Part shown: positions 1 through 7,002 of the stretch, piece by piece
Layout of the letters: every line of letters begins with the position of its first letter
Numbering within the stretch: the stretch's first letter is position 1
Origin: Desulfobacteraceae bacterium
GTDB taxonomy: Bacteria > Desulfobacterota > Desulfobacteria > Desulfobacterales > Desulfosarcinaceae
NCBI GenBank assembly: GCA_027025615.1
Contig: JALVQM010000465.1
Coordinates: 1 to 8,987, forward strand
Direction of reading: 5' to 3'
DNA length: 8,987 nt
The notes under the pieces: generated by a model
Database searches by the model: none
Seen by the model: the letters and a program-made list of their open reading frames with translations, nothing else
Told to the model about the DNA's origin: nothing
Translations under genes and position numbers: made by a program

Positions 1-355
1 ACATCGAATCTGTTTTTCAAATGCATGACGCTCCCTGCCCTGTAAGGTTCATTGCTGGATGATTAAATTGTATGAATGATAATGATTTCCGCCTGATTAG
101 GCCTTTTCCCCGGCCCGTAGACGATTTTGAGCAAGGGTTGTGCCATGGACGGCTGATTAAAGAGGCAAAATATTTTTTCCATGTTTACAGATAGATACCC
201 GCCACATTATTGGCGCACCGGCAGTATAGTGATTATAATTAGTCATGGACAAGTATGCCAAAATGGAATATATAGGCTTGAAACATCTGCAATTACAGCT
301 AATTAAAACCCAATATGCCATTCTGGGATAATCCATTCCGGCTAGAGGTAAAATT
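1..355. other. Non-coding leader upstream of the response regulator gene
   Basis: No reading frame of useful length or recognisable protein lies here on either strand, and I see no tail of an upstream gene. The stretch is AT-rich toward its right end. It holds one sigma-70-like promoter (210-239) and two copies of the pattern TATGCCA-NNN-TGG (254-266 and 314-326), exactly 60 bases apart. I found no good intrinsic terminator and no full sigma-54 (-24/-12) site. Confidence 0.6.
210..239 (+). promoter_or_regulatory. Putative sigma-70 promoter for the response regulator gene
   Basis: A perfect -10 hexamer TATAAT (234-239) lies 18 bases after TTGGCG (210-215), a 4/6 match to the -35 consensus. 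Transcription would start near 246 and give a leader of about 110 nucleotides before the TTG start at 356. This is by pattern only. The region is AT-rich, so a chance match is possible. Confidence 0.4.
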
Positions 356-1723
356 TTGGAAAACCGTATTATTATAATCGACGACGATCAGGACTACCTG
401 GACATTTTAGGTCGCCACCTGAGGAGCCTGGGTTATAAGCAGGTTACTCTTTTCAATGACGCACAGGCAGCAGCCAAAACCTTCGAAAACGGTGCCGAAT
501 ACGACCTGGCCCTGATTGATATGACCATGCCGGGAATGAACGGCCTGGCTGTACTGGAAGTGATAAAAAGCACAAGTCCATCGACCGAGTGCATCATGGT
601 TACTGCCGTCAACGAAGCCCGTACTGCTGTGGATTGTATGAAAAAGGGGGCTTACGACTACCTGGTCAAACCTGTATCCCGGCAGGTGCTTTCTCTTTGC
701 CTTCAGCGCGCCATGGAACACAAGCGGCTTTTAGACCTGATCAACCTCAAGAAAAGCAGGTCAATTCCCAGGTTGAACAACCCGGAAGCATTTTCCGCAA
801 TTATTACCCAGAGTCCCGAAATGCTCCACGTATTGCGCGAAGCAGAGCTACATGCGGCAAGCAACGTACCGATCCTGATAACAGGCGAAAGCGGTACCGG
901 CAAAGAACTGCTGGCCCGGGCCATACACAATGCCAGCCCCCGCTCCCGCTTTCCTTTTACTGCAGTCAATATGGCCTCCATCGCCGGCAACCTCTTTGAG
1001 GCCGAGTTTTTCGGCCATACCCAGGGCGCTTTTACCGGGGCCACCAAACAAAGGGCAGGTCTGCTGGCAAACACCGACAAAGGCACCCTGTTCCTTGATG
1101 AAATCGGCGATTTGCCATTAGATTTACAGGGCAAGCTCCTCAGGGTATTACAGGACGGCGAATACACCATGGTAGGCTCAAGCACCAAGCGCAAGGTGGA
1201 TTTACGGATAGTAGCAGCCACCAATACAGATCTGGAGGAGATGATCATCCAGAAAGCCTTTCGCAAGGATCTGTTCTACCGCATCCAGGGAGGCTGGCTG
1301 CACCTTCCCCCACTGCGTCAACGCAAAGAAGATCTGCCGCTTCTGGTTTCGGCATTCGGTTCGCGTTACAATGGTCAAAAGGAATTCAAAATCGAGCCCG
1401 AGGCCATGGAAATGCTCCTGGCTTATGATTTTCCCGGCAATGTTCGCGAGCTGAAGTCCATAGTTCAATCCTCTCTCAACCTGGCCCAGGGCAAGAACTT
1501 AACCACTGCCTGCCTGCCTGCACATGTCCGCCGAAAAAGCAGAACCAAAAAGCTTTACCCTTCAAGCCCGGCTGTAGCAGCAAAACCCCTTGCCGAAGTG
1601 GAGAAAAACCACATCCTGGCGGTTTACAAGTCCACGGGCAAAAACAAGTCACAGGCAGCCAAAATCCTGGGCATCGGCCTCAATACCCTGCGCCGCAAAC
1701 TGGCAAAGTATGGGGTCAATTAA
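356..1723 (+). CDS. Sigma-54-dependent NtrC-family response regulator (REC-AAA+-Fis HTH)
   Basis: This 455-residue two-component regulator would activate sigma-54 promoters after phosphorylation by a histidine kinase. The receiver domain spans about 3-120, with the acidic cluster DDD at 9-11, phospho-acceptor D55, T83 and K105. The AAA+ domain spans about 148-385, with Walker A GESGTGKE (177-184), an intact GAFTGA sigma-54 contact loop (224-229), Walker B LFLDE ending at D248-E249, sensor I at VAATN (286-290), a candidate arginine finger around R303/R309 and sensor II at FPGNVREL (359-366). A Fis-type helix-turn-helix lies at about 413-455. Length and order are typical and nothing looks broken. 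The start is TTG, chosen because AGAGG (344-348) sits 7 bases upstream and the REC fold begins at once. No kinase gene is in the window, so signal and targets are unknown. A 175-base gap follows, with no convincing terminator. Confidence 0.95.
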   Translation: MENRIIIIDDDQDYLDILGRHLRSLGYKQVTLFNDAQAAAKTFENGAEYDLALIDMTMPGMNGLAVLEVIKSTSPSTECIMVTAVNEARTAVDCMKKGAYDYLVKPVSRQVLSLCLQRAMEHKRLLDLINLKKSRSIPRLNNPEAFSAIITQSPEMLHVLREAELHAASNVPILITGESGTGKELLARAIHNASPRSRFPFTAVNMASIAGNLFEAEFFGHTQGAFTGATKQRAGLLANTDKGTLFLDEIGDLPLDLQGKLLRVLQDGEYTMVGSSTKRKVDLRIVAATNTDLEEMIIQKAFRKDLFYRIQGGWLHLPPLRQRKEDLPLLVSAFGSRYNGQKEFKIEPEAMEMLLAYDFPGNVRELKSIVQSSLNLAQGKNLTTACLPAHVRRKSRTKKLYPSSPAVAAKPLAEVEKNHILAVYKSTGKNKSQAAKILGIGLNTLRRKLAKYGVN

Positions 1724-1898
1724 ATCCGCATCCCAATGGAATCGAATGTTTGGTGAAAAATCCGGTTCTGATTTGATCTGGGTCAATTTCATCCTTATGG
1801 TTTTGTATTAATAAACTGTATGACAATCGCAAAATCATATGGAAGCAAAATTTTAGCAAAAACTTAAAGTGTAATCAGAGCAATGAAAGGAGTTTCCC

Positions 1899-2345
1899 AT
1901 GTGCCAAAGCTACCATCGCAAATGCAACTGCGGCAAACACACCGCTGATATTTTTTTCGGCAAAATGGTCCTGGATGAAATGGCAATCAAAGATCTTTAT
2001 TGTCCCGAATGCAGTCAGGATATAGAGCGTAATACAAGGGACAGAGTCTGGGACAATGGCTGGATTCTGGAGCTGGACATGGACGTTGTGCGTTCCCATG
2101 CCAAAACTTTCGGGATGGCTCCGGATGAATTGACCGCCGAGTGGATTTTTGACGAAGGTTATGCCACCTGGGTTGGTATTACACCGGATGAGGCCCCCAG
2201 AAGGAACCAGGAACGGGCCGAAATTCAAAAACTGGCCAAAGTAGATTTTATGGCGTATTATAAAGCCATGAAGCAATGGGGTCTGGACCGCCAAGCCCGT
2301 TTCAGCAACGAAGGCTGGCGAAAAATGAATTCTTCCGGCCTTTGA
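1899..2345 (+). CDS. Small cysteine-motif (putative zinc-binding) protein of unknown function
   Basis: I do not recognise this 148-residue protein. Its N-terminal part carries C9-x-C11 and C35-P-x-C38, spaced like the two knuckles of a treble-clef or zinc-ribbon fold, so it may bind one zinc ion; C2, H6 and H14 lie nearby. The rest (about 50-148) is charged and rich in aromatic residues, without a membrane segment or signal peptide, so it is probably cytoplasmic. The ATG start is well supported by AAAGGAG (1886-1892) six bases upstream. The stop is only 33 bases before the SYLF gene, so the two are probably co-transcribed. The 175-base gap upstream suggests a promoter of its own, but I could not identify one. 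It could be a regulatory or nucleic-acid-binding protein, but nothing in the sequence decides this. Confidence 0.8.
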   Translation: MCQSYHRKCNCGKHTADIFFGKMVLDEMAIKDLYCPECSQDIERNTRDRVWDNGWILELDMDVVRSHAKTFGMAPDELTAEWIFDEGYATWVGITPDEAPRRNQERAEIQKLAKVDFMAYYKAMKQWGLDRQARFSNEGWRKMNSSGL

Positions 2346-2378
2346 AAAATATTAATTAAAGCAAAACAGGAAAATACA

Positions 2379-2972
2379 ATGAAAAAAAAATATCCTATTG
2401 GCCAAATGCTGGCTGTCCTGGTGATAATGCTGTTTTTTGCCACCACAGTGCAGGCTGACAAATTCAGCGATACCATTCAAGTATTCAAAAAATCAAAGGT
2501 TGTGCAGCCATTTTTCGAAAATGCTTACGCCTATGCGGTTTTTCCAACCGTCGGCAAGGGGGGGATAGGCATCGGAGGGGCATATGGCAAGGGCCGGGTG
2601 TACCAAGGCGGTAAAGTAACCGGCGAAGCTACCCTGGCCAAGGTTTCAATAGGGTTCCAACTGGGTGGCCAGGCTTTTAGCGAAATCGTCTTTTTAAAAG
2701 ACAAACGGGCCTACGATGAATTTACCAGCGGTTCGTTCGAGTTCGACGCTTCCGCTTCAGCAGTTGCGATAACTGCAGGGGCCCAGGCAAAGGCCGGCAC
2801 CGAAGGAGCTACTGCTGGTGCCAGCGCCGGACCAGCTACCGGTAAACAGGCCAAAACCGGGTATCATAAGGGAATGGCTGTTTTCGTCCATACCAAGGGA
2901 GGCCTGATGTATGAAGCTGCCATCGGTGGACAGAAATTCAGTTTTAAGCCATTTAAAACCAAAAAGAATTAG
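2379..2972 (+). CDS. Secreted SYLF/YSC84-domain lipid-binding protein
   Basis: This 197-residue protein has an N-terminal signal peptide: KKK, a hydrophobic core at about 9-22 and a likely cleavage after VQA26. The mature part is a SYLF (YSC84) domain. Visible family features are the AYAVFP stretch (51-56), the glycine-rich GKGGIGIGGAYGKGRVY (59-75), FQLGGQAFSEIVFL (93-106) and a final glycine-containing strand around 174-189. SYLF domains are known to bind phosphoinositides in eukaryotes; bacterial members are exported proteins of poorly known role, perhaps in envelope or lipid handling. Residues 125-160 form a low-complexity Ala/Gly/Thr/Lys segment. The ATG follows a modest AGGA signal. It lies 33 bases after the cysteine-motif gene, and a strong hairpin begins 16 bases after the stop, so this gene probably ends the transcript. 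Confidence 0.9.
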   Translation: MKKKYPIGQMLAVLVIMLFFATTVQADKFSDTIQVFKKSKVVQPFFENAYAYAVFPTVGKGGIGIGGAYGKGRVYQGGKVTGEATLAKVSIGFQLGGQAFSEIVFLKDKRAYDEFTSGSFEFDASASAVAITAGAQAKAGTEGATAGASAGPATGKQAKTGYHKGMAVFVHTKGGLMYEAAIGGQKFSFKPFKTKKN

Positions 2973-2987
2973 TATGTAACTGTTAAA

Positions 2988-3007
2988 AGCCGGTTCTCAA
3001 ACCGGCT
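2988..3007 (+). terminator. Putative intrinsic terminator after the SYLF gene
   Basis: AGCCGGTT (2988-2995) and AACCGGCT (3000-3007) form a perfect 8-bp GC-rich stem with a 4-base loop, 16 bases after the stop codon. The 3' flank (ACTTGTTTGC) is only partly T-rich, so termination may be imperfect. Confidence 0.6.
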
Positions 3008-3015
3008 ACTTGTTT

Positions 3016-3055
3016 GCACTTGAAATTCAGCGAAAGTTCAGCTGCGGACAAGTGC
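3016..3055. repeat. Nested inverted repeat, possible RNA hairpin
   Basis: GCACTTG (3016-3022) pairs with CAAGTGC (3049-3055). Inside the 26-base loop CAGC (3028-3031) can pair with GCTG (3041-3044), giving a two-tier stem with an internal loop. It lies between the terminator-like hairpin and the long perfect hairpin, so three dyads follow each other within 136 bases. Function is unknown. Confidence 0.45.
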
Positions 3056-3067
3056 CCACAGGGCTCC

Positions 3068-3123
3068 GCCCTATATGCAGGAAATTGCAGGTGCAGTCAC
3101 CTGCAATTTCCTGCATATAGGGC
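3068..3123. repeat. Perfect 26-bp inverted repeat with 4-base loop
   Basis: Arms 3068-3093 and 3098-3123 are exact reverse complements over 26 bases and flank the loop CAGT. The match breaks at the next outward pair (3067/3124). Each arm contains TGCAGG twice, 10 bases apart (3076-3081 and 3086-3091 in the left arm). The RNA from either strand would form a very stable hairpin, and the DNA could extrude as a cruciform. Neither side has a T-run, so it is not a typical terminator. It could be a small palindromic repeat, a MITE remnant, an RNase III processing site, or an assembly or amplification fold-back. Confidence 0.9.
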
Positions 3124-3495
3124 CATCACAGATGCAAGTTTCCCGGATAGACAAACCTTTGCGCTGTACAGCTGTCCCGGCCGAGTTCCAATAACCCCGT
3201 TACATCCTGGATCACCATTTTGACTTTGCAGTGACCGACAGGGCTTCCTTGATTTCAAGCACCGTTTTTGCCTTTGTCTTTTATAAAATGGCACTTAACG
3301 AGGACGGTGATAAAGCCGCCGGCTGTTAACGCCTGAAAGAGGGCTTCGGGTTGGCTCAGACGCTTCGCCGGGGACCTGAAAACCTCTCCGGGCAGGTTTA
3401 AGCATCGGCCAGGCCTGGTAGACCAGAAAATTTCTTGTATAATCCGGCTGGCGGGTATATGTTTGTAGCAGCAATTTTAAAGGGATTTGGGCATC
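3124..3495. other. Gene-free region upstream of flgM
   Basis: I find no convincing gene here; short open frames on both strands run into the hairpin above and show no family signature. The part from about 3300 to 3420 is GC-rich with small dyads, for example a 7-bp stem with one wobble pair from about 3368 around a CCTGAAAACC-type loop, and the palindrome CCAGGCCTGG near 3408-3417. A TATAAT (3438-3443) lies 52 bases before the flgM ATG. A TGGCAC (3289-3294) matches the sigma-54 -24 element, but the -12 element is poor. The region may hold the flgM promoter and a structured leader. Confidence 0.5.
3438..3443 (+). promoter_or_regulatory. Possible -10 element for flgM
   Basis: The perfect hexamer TATAAT sits 52 bases upstream of the chosen flgM ATG, right for a short leader. 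No good -35 hexamer lies 15-19 bases further upstream (CTGGTA at the 17-base position), so it would be a weak or activator-dependent sigma-70 promoter, or chance. Confidence 0.3.
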
Positions 3496-3798
3496 ATGGA
3501 TCTTTCCAAAAGCATATCAATCGATAAAGTAGAATCTTTGAAGCCGGTGCGTCCGGTCAAAGGCCGCCAAACCGGGTCAGGAGCCAAGCACGAGTCTTCC
3601 GATAAGGTTACAATTTCCGAAAAGGCCCGCCTGGTAGAAGCCGCCCGCCGGCAGGTCAAGGCCATGCCTGAAGTTGATCTTGACAAAGTTGCCCAAGTCA
3701 AAGCCAGGCTGAAAGCCGGTACTTACCACGTAGATGCCGAAAAACTGGCACACAAGATTCTCAAAGAGAATTTCATAGGTCAGACCGATCCGGATTGA
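3496..3798 (+). CDS. flgM: FlgM-like negative regulator of flagellin synthesis (anti-sigma-28)
   Basis: This 100-residue protein matches the FlgM pattern. It has a polar, probably disordered N-terminus with an SISIDKV stretch (6-12) and then the conserved C-terminal core: SDKVTISEKARLVEAAR (35-51), the valine-spaced DLDKVAQVKARLKAGTY (61-77), and HVDAEKLAHKILKE (78-91). In the known family the C-terminal helices bind sigma-28 (FliA) and block late flagellar genes until FlgM is exported through the hook-basal body. I chose ATG 3496 because AAAGGGA (3479-3485) is 10 bases upstream; the in-frame TTG at 3487 lies only one base from it. No flgN, flgK, flgL or fliA gene is in the window, so the gene is isolated from the usual flagellar cluster, at least on these sides. 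It could be a divergent or second FlgM. Confidence 0.82.
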   Translation: MDLSKSISIDKVESLKPVRPVKGRQTGSGAKHESSDKVTISEKARLVEAARRQVKAMPEVDLDKVAQVKARLKAGTYHVDAEKLAHKILKENFIGQTDPD

Positions 3799-3918
3799 AA
3801 ACCAGCACCCTCGAGCTGAAAATATAAATTTAATACCGGCTGAACTTTTTACCTGTACTTACAGTCCAAGTGTCTTTTCACGATTCGGCACCTTCAACCC
3901 AAGACAGGGGGAAACAGC

Positions 3919-4257
3919 GTGCTTAGATCAAGTTGCCTGTTTTTAAAACCGGTTATTATGGCAATCGTGATTACCTTGGCCGCCCTGTTTTTTTGTCTTG
4001 AAGCAAACGCCGGGGAAGTCAGGGGAAAAGTATACATTGTAACCACTGGCAATCAAAATATAAGTCCTGCCAATGTTCAAATTACCATAACCAGGGGCGA
4101 TGCCAAAATCAAAATCCAGCTGGACGGCAATGGTAACTTCAGGGTTTTTCTTGCACCGGGTACCTATCAGGTAAGTTGCCACTATGGCGATCGCGATTAC
4201 AAAGGCACGCTGAGAAGCTACCATACAGCGGTGCGCCAGAATATTATCTTAAGATAA
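3919..4257 (+). CDS. Small secreted protein with a carboxypeptidase-regulatory-like beta-sandwich
   Basis: This is a 112-residue exported protein. The signal peptide has a short basic start, a hydrophobic core at about 11-27 and a likely cleavage after ANA31; the LFFC motif does not fit a lipobox well. The mature part (32-112) looks like one transthyretin/prealbumin-type beta-sandwich, as in carboxypeptidase-regulatory-like domains: a GEVRGKVY strand, PANVQITI (55-62), a central DGNGNFRVFL (69-78) and the APGTYQV turn (79-85) that is typical of these modules. Such domains usually serve as structural or binding units at the surface, not as enzymes. The GTG start is supported by AGGGGGA (3906-3912) six bases upstream. 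The next gene begins 57 bases downstream on the same strand and also encodes an envelope protein, so the two may act together. No partner or ligand can be named. Confidence 0.75.
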   Translation: MLRSSCLFLKPVIMAIVITLAALFFCLEANAGEVRGKVYIVTTGNQNISPANVQITITRGDAKIKIQLDGNGNFRVFLAPGTYQVSCHYGDRDYKGTLRSYHTAVRQNIILR

Positions 4258-4274
4258 GCAGTTCTTCCCTGCTT
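4256..4274 (+). terminator. Weak hairpin at the end of the secreted-protein gene
   Basis: AAGCAG (4256-4261) pairs with CTGCTT (4269-4274) around a 7-base loop, overlapping the TAA stop and followed by TAATTC. The stem is short and the T-run poor, so at most it attenuates transcription into the next gene. Confidence 0.2.
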
Positions 4275-4314
4275 TAATTCTGTCCATGAACACCAGTTTG
4301 GGGAGAAAGATGCC

Positions 4315-5328
4315 ATGGCCAAATATTCTTCAAAGCCTGGCCCGGAAGAAAATTCGGTTTCCGGCAATGCCGCCTGGTGGTTCAGGTTTTTCGATGTAGC
4401 CGCCAAAATGATCGGGGCCATTGCCATTGCGGCTGTTACTCTTTTTGTTCACAATTACGAATCACGCATGTCGGCCACGGCTCTTTTGAGCCAGCGCGAA
4501 CAGGCCGAGACCAACCTGCGGGCCTCAATGCTGCATGATCTGGTAGACCCTATTTTAAGCCCCGGGCAGGGCTCTCCTGACCCCCAGCGCGAGCTGCTCC
4601 TGGCGGAACTGCTGGCACTTAACTTCCATGACCATTTCGAGTTCAAACCCCTGCTGGAAAACGTGGCCGCCAAAGTTGACAAATTGGGGCGCAATTCCCT
4701 GGAGCAGATAGCCCGCCGGGTAGCAGACCGGCAGATCAACATGCTCCTGGCAACTCATACTTCGGCCACTCCTGCCAGAGCGATGGTTATTTATTGCCGC
4801 AAGGCATCTCAGGGAGAAAATATTTCTCCTTCTCCGGAATGCTCTCCCTTCAATGGCAATATAGGTGATAACGGACAAATGGATGGCAAGGGCTCACAAA
4901 TGGACCCATTGGTTTTCAGCAATTTTACAGGCGAATCTGTTTGTATCTACTCCCCTGACAGAAAAATAAAAGTGGAAATGGCGATAATTGGTTACCGTTT
5001 CTCGCCCAAGCAGGCCCACCTGTCCCTGAATATTTACCGTAACGGAAGCGACCGGGAACCCTCCTATTCAACATCAGATTTCTGGATCACCCCCTTTGAC
5101 TTTCCATTGACCGACAACACCCGCCTTGATTCCAAGCACCGCTTTGCTTTCGTGCTTTATGAAATGTCACGTAACGAGGGGGACGATGAGGCCCCGCTGG
5201 AAATAGTTTTGAAAATGATCTGGTTTCCTGAAGGATACATTACACCCACCGAAAGGCCGGTCAATTACCAGGAAATCCGCAAGTTGCTTATGGTTAACAG
5301 CCACCCCCCCGGCAGGAGCTCCAAGTAG
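4315..5328 (+). CDS. Membrane-anchored protein of unknown function
   Basis: I do not recognise this 337-residue protein. A polar N-terminus (1-25) is followed by one hydrophobic helix at about 29-46 (KMIGAIAIAAVTLFV) with no cleavage motif, so it is probably a single-span inner-membrane anchor. Positive charges lie before the helix (R24, K31), which would place the long C-terminal part in the periplasm. Residues 50-145 are helical and charged, with heptad-like stretches at 55-75 and 90-145 that suggest a coiled coil or helical bundle. From about 155 the protein looks beta-rich (strands near 206-240 and 275-305), with cysteines C161, C176 and C210 that could form a disulfide. The ATG has GGGGAG (4300-4305) nine bases upstream. 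It follows the secreted beta-sandwich gene by 57 bases and ends 17 bases before the stop of the convergent minus-strand gene, with no clear terminator between. Confidence 0.75.
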   Translation: MAKYSSKPGPEENSVSGNAAWWFRFFDVAAKMIGAIAIAAVTLFVHNYESRMSATALLSQREQAETNLRASMLHDLVDPILSPGQGSPDPQRELLLAELLALNFHDHFEFKPLLENVAAKVDKLGRNSLEQIARRVADRQINMLLATHTSATPARAMVIYCRKASQGENISPSPECSPFNGNIGDNGQMDGKGSQMDPLVFSNFTGESVCIYSPDRKIKVEMAIIGYRFSPKQAHLSLNIYRNGSDREPSYSTSDFWITPFDFPLTDNTRLDSKHRFAFVLYEMSRNEGDDEAPLEIVLKMIWFPEGYITPTERPVNYQEIRKLLMVNSHPPGRSSK

Positions 5329-5345
5329 TAACAACCGGCTTTGCT

Positions 5346-6986
5346 TCATCCTTGCCAGCTATTCAGGGCCTGTTCAAGATGCCGGCGGCAGGCGCGTGCA
5401 AAATCCTCGGGATAATGTCCGTTGATCCACCTGAGCTGGGCTTCACTGAAAGCGCCGGGTGACTGGGGCAGACGCGGCAGAAAAACATAAAACAGGTGCT
5501 GGTCGTGTTCCTCGGCCTGGAAGGGCCTGGAATACTCCAGCACGGTTATCATCCTGGCTCCCATGGCGGATAAAATTTTCATGGCCAGGAAAAGGCCGCG
5601 ATCCAGGCTTTGACGCACTTTTGTGTCAGCTTCAACGATGTTACCCACTTGCCGGCGGCAGACAAGCTGCAGTTCCCACTGTGAAGTCTGAGCCTTGGGT
5701 ACCATGAGCATAACGTTTTTGTCGGAATGAATTACAAGATCAGCCGCAAGGTCACGGCGACCGTCAGTACGCTGATTGGTAGAAATTGCTTTAAAATATG
5801 TCTTGAAAAAACTCTTCCCGGTCATGCGGCGGTAACGGCTGACAAAATCCTGAACCAGGTCACCACAGGCATAGCTTTTCAATTGCTGTCCCACCTTGTT
5901 TGCACCAGGCACCCTGGCCCTGATCATGGCGTATTGCTGGTGGATCTGCTGGTGGGAAGCATGCAGACGGTAACCACTGGGAGCAAAATCAAAACCGTAA
6001 TTCCAACCCCAAAGAGTGGCCTTGAACGGCAGGCGTGAGGCTCTGTCAGGATCGCTCAGATAAGTCTCTATTTTTTCCCGCAATCTGTCGAGCTCATCAA
6101 GACCCAGATTCCGTCGACGCACATCGACCTGGATGTCAAGGGACTCCGCCAGGCGCAGATAAGTACGTTGGTAATAGAGATGGCGCATACCACGCATGTC
6201 TCCGGCCTGCAGCTCACCGATGGAATAACGGATGCTGTCGTGAGCCATGTTGGCTGCAAAATGCCCCCAAGGTATGTAAGAGTTACTCCGCAGGTACTCG
6301 AAAACATGGCTTGAACCTTCAGACCATTCGCCCACTATCTCACTGTTGCCCTGCACGCCAGGCCGCAGGACCATGGCCAATTTGTATTCATCAGGAAGAA
6401 AAGGATTGTTGGCCACGGTCTCGAAAAGAATATGATCAGAAATGTTCGCTCTTGGCTTGTCATCAGGGCCATGCAGAAAGGCCAGGGTTTTCTGCCCGTC
6501 TTTTGCCGGTTTGGCCTGGAAAAAGCAGGCTATTTCGGCCAGCTTTACCAGGTCGCGCTTGTCGCTGGATGTGGCCGCCAGGGCCAACTGGAGTGGTTCA
6601 GGCAATAAACGGTAGATCCGGTCCATCAACTCTACCGTGGCAAGATCACCCAGGGCATTTTCAAGACTCTTGTAGAGGGAAGCTTCTGCGGCAGGCTCGA
6701 TCTTTATCTCAGCGGGTTCTACAGTCTTGGCATCCGCCCATTTTTTACCGATATACGTAGTGCCACGAAAAGCAAAGGGATTGGCAATTTCGTAAATCCA
6801 GTCAGCCAGGGGGACCTCAACATCACCGGCAGGAAAATTCAAGTTGTTCATCAGCGGCTTGTCGTCAAGATAACCTACAGGAGCCAGAAAGTCATTCCGG
6901 CGCAAGTTGACGACCTGGAAGCTGGGCTTATGAATACCCCAGACAAAACGGCCTTCGGGATGAACACAGGTCAAAATGGTTTTCAT
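5346..6986 (-). CDS. Large protein of unknown function with a possible GalT/HIT-like fold
   Basis: The 546-residue product has no signal peptide or membrane helix, so it is probably cytoplasmic. I know no named family for it. Residues 335-353 contain LHASHQQIHQQ, in which SHQQI (344-348) resembles the PHGQI of galactose-1-phosphate uridylyltransferases (nucleophilic histidine H345, then Q347), but the first triad histidine is displaced to H342. Further on, VMLMVPKAQTSQWELQLV (425-442) resembles the second GalT-domain pattern of a proline followed by an aromatic and a glutamate. This is a weak resemblance, so a nucleotidyl-transferase-type fold is only inferred. The C-terminus (497-535) is rich in aromatic residues and appears well ordered. 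An in-frame TTG at 7070 would add 28 residues read through a GC-rich hairpin; I prefer ATG 6986 because the added residues look non-coding, although it has no clear ribosome binding site. A promoter at 7118-7146 probably drives it apart from the lyase. Confidence 0.75.
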   Translation of the reverse strand: MKTILTCVHPEGRFVWGIHKPSFQVVNLRRNDFLAPVGYLDDKPLMNNLNFPAGDVEVPLADWIYEIANPFAFRGTTYIGKKWADAKTVEPAEIKIEPAAEASLYKSLENALGDLATVELMDRIYRLLPEPLQLALAATSSDKRDLVKLAEIACFFQAKPAKDGQKTLAFLHGPDDKPRANISDHILFETVANNPFLPDEYKLAMVLRPGVQGNSEIVGEWSEGSSHVFEYLRSNSYIPWGHFAANMAHDSIRYSIGELQAGDMRGMRHLYYQRTYLRLAESLDIQVDVRRRNLGLDELDRLREKIETYLSDPDRASRLPFKATLWGWNYGFDFAPSGYRLHASHQQIHQQYAMIRARVPGANKVGQQLKSYACGDLVQDFVSRYRRMTGKSFFKTYFKAISTNQRTDGRRDLAADLVIHSDKNVMLMVPKAQTSQWELQLVCRRQVGNIVEADTKVRQSLDRGLFLAMKILSAMGARMITVLEYSRPFQAEEHDQHLFYVFLPRLPQSPGAFSEAQLRWINGHYPEDFARACRRHLEQALNSWQG

Positions 6987-7002
6987 CGTCAAGCATGTTT
7001 TG

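Noticed and set aside
78..86. Fur-box-like GATAATGAT
   Set aside because: Only about half of the 19-base consensus matches, there is no second half-site, and it lies far from any start codon.
211..225. Possible sigma-54 promoter starting TGGCGC
   Set aside because: The -24 GG is present, but the required GC at the -12 spacing is GT; the sigma-70 reading of the same area is better.
703..1266. 187-codon minus-strand open frame
   Set aside because: It is antisense to the well-supported AAA+ domain of the response regulator.
1713..1794. Direct repeat GGGTCAATT-NN-ATCC at 1713-1727 and 1780-1794
   Set aside because: Only two short copies, one overlapping the end of a coding region; likely chance.
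3289..3304. Sigma-54 -24 element TGGCAC upstream of flgM
   Set aside because: The -12 position reads GG, not GC, and it lies about 200 bases from the start codon.
3295..3400. Cyclic-di-GMP (GEMM) riboswitch-like stretch with AAAGCC-N-CCGGC
   Set aside because: The characteristic GGGACGCAAAGCC core and the matching receptor region are absent; only a short similarity remains.
6035..6760. 241-codon plus-strand open frame
   Set aside because: It lies antisense within the 546-residue protein gene, has no family signature and a composition typical of a shadow frame.
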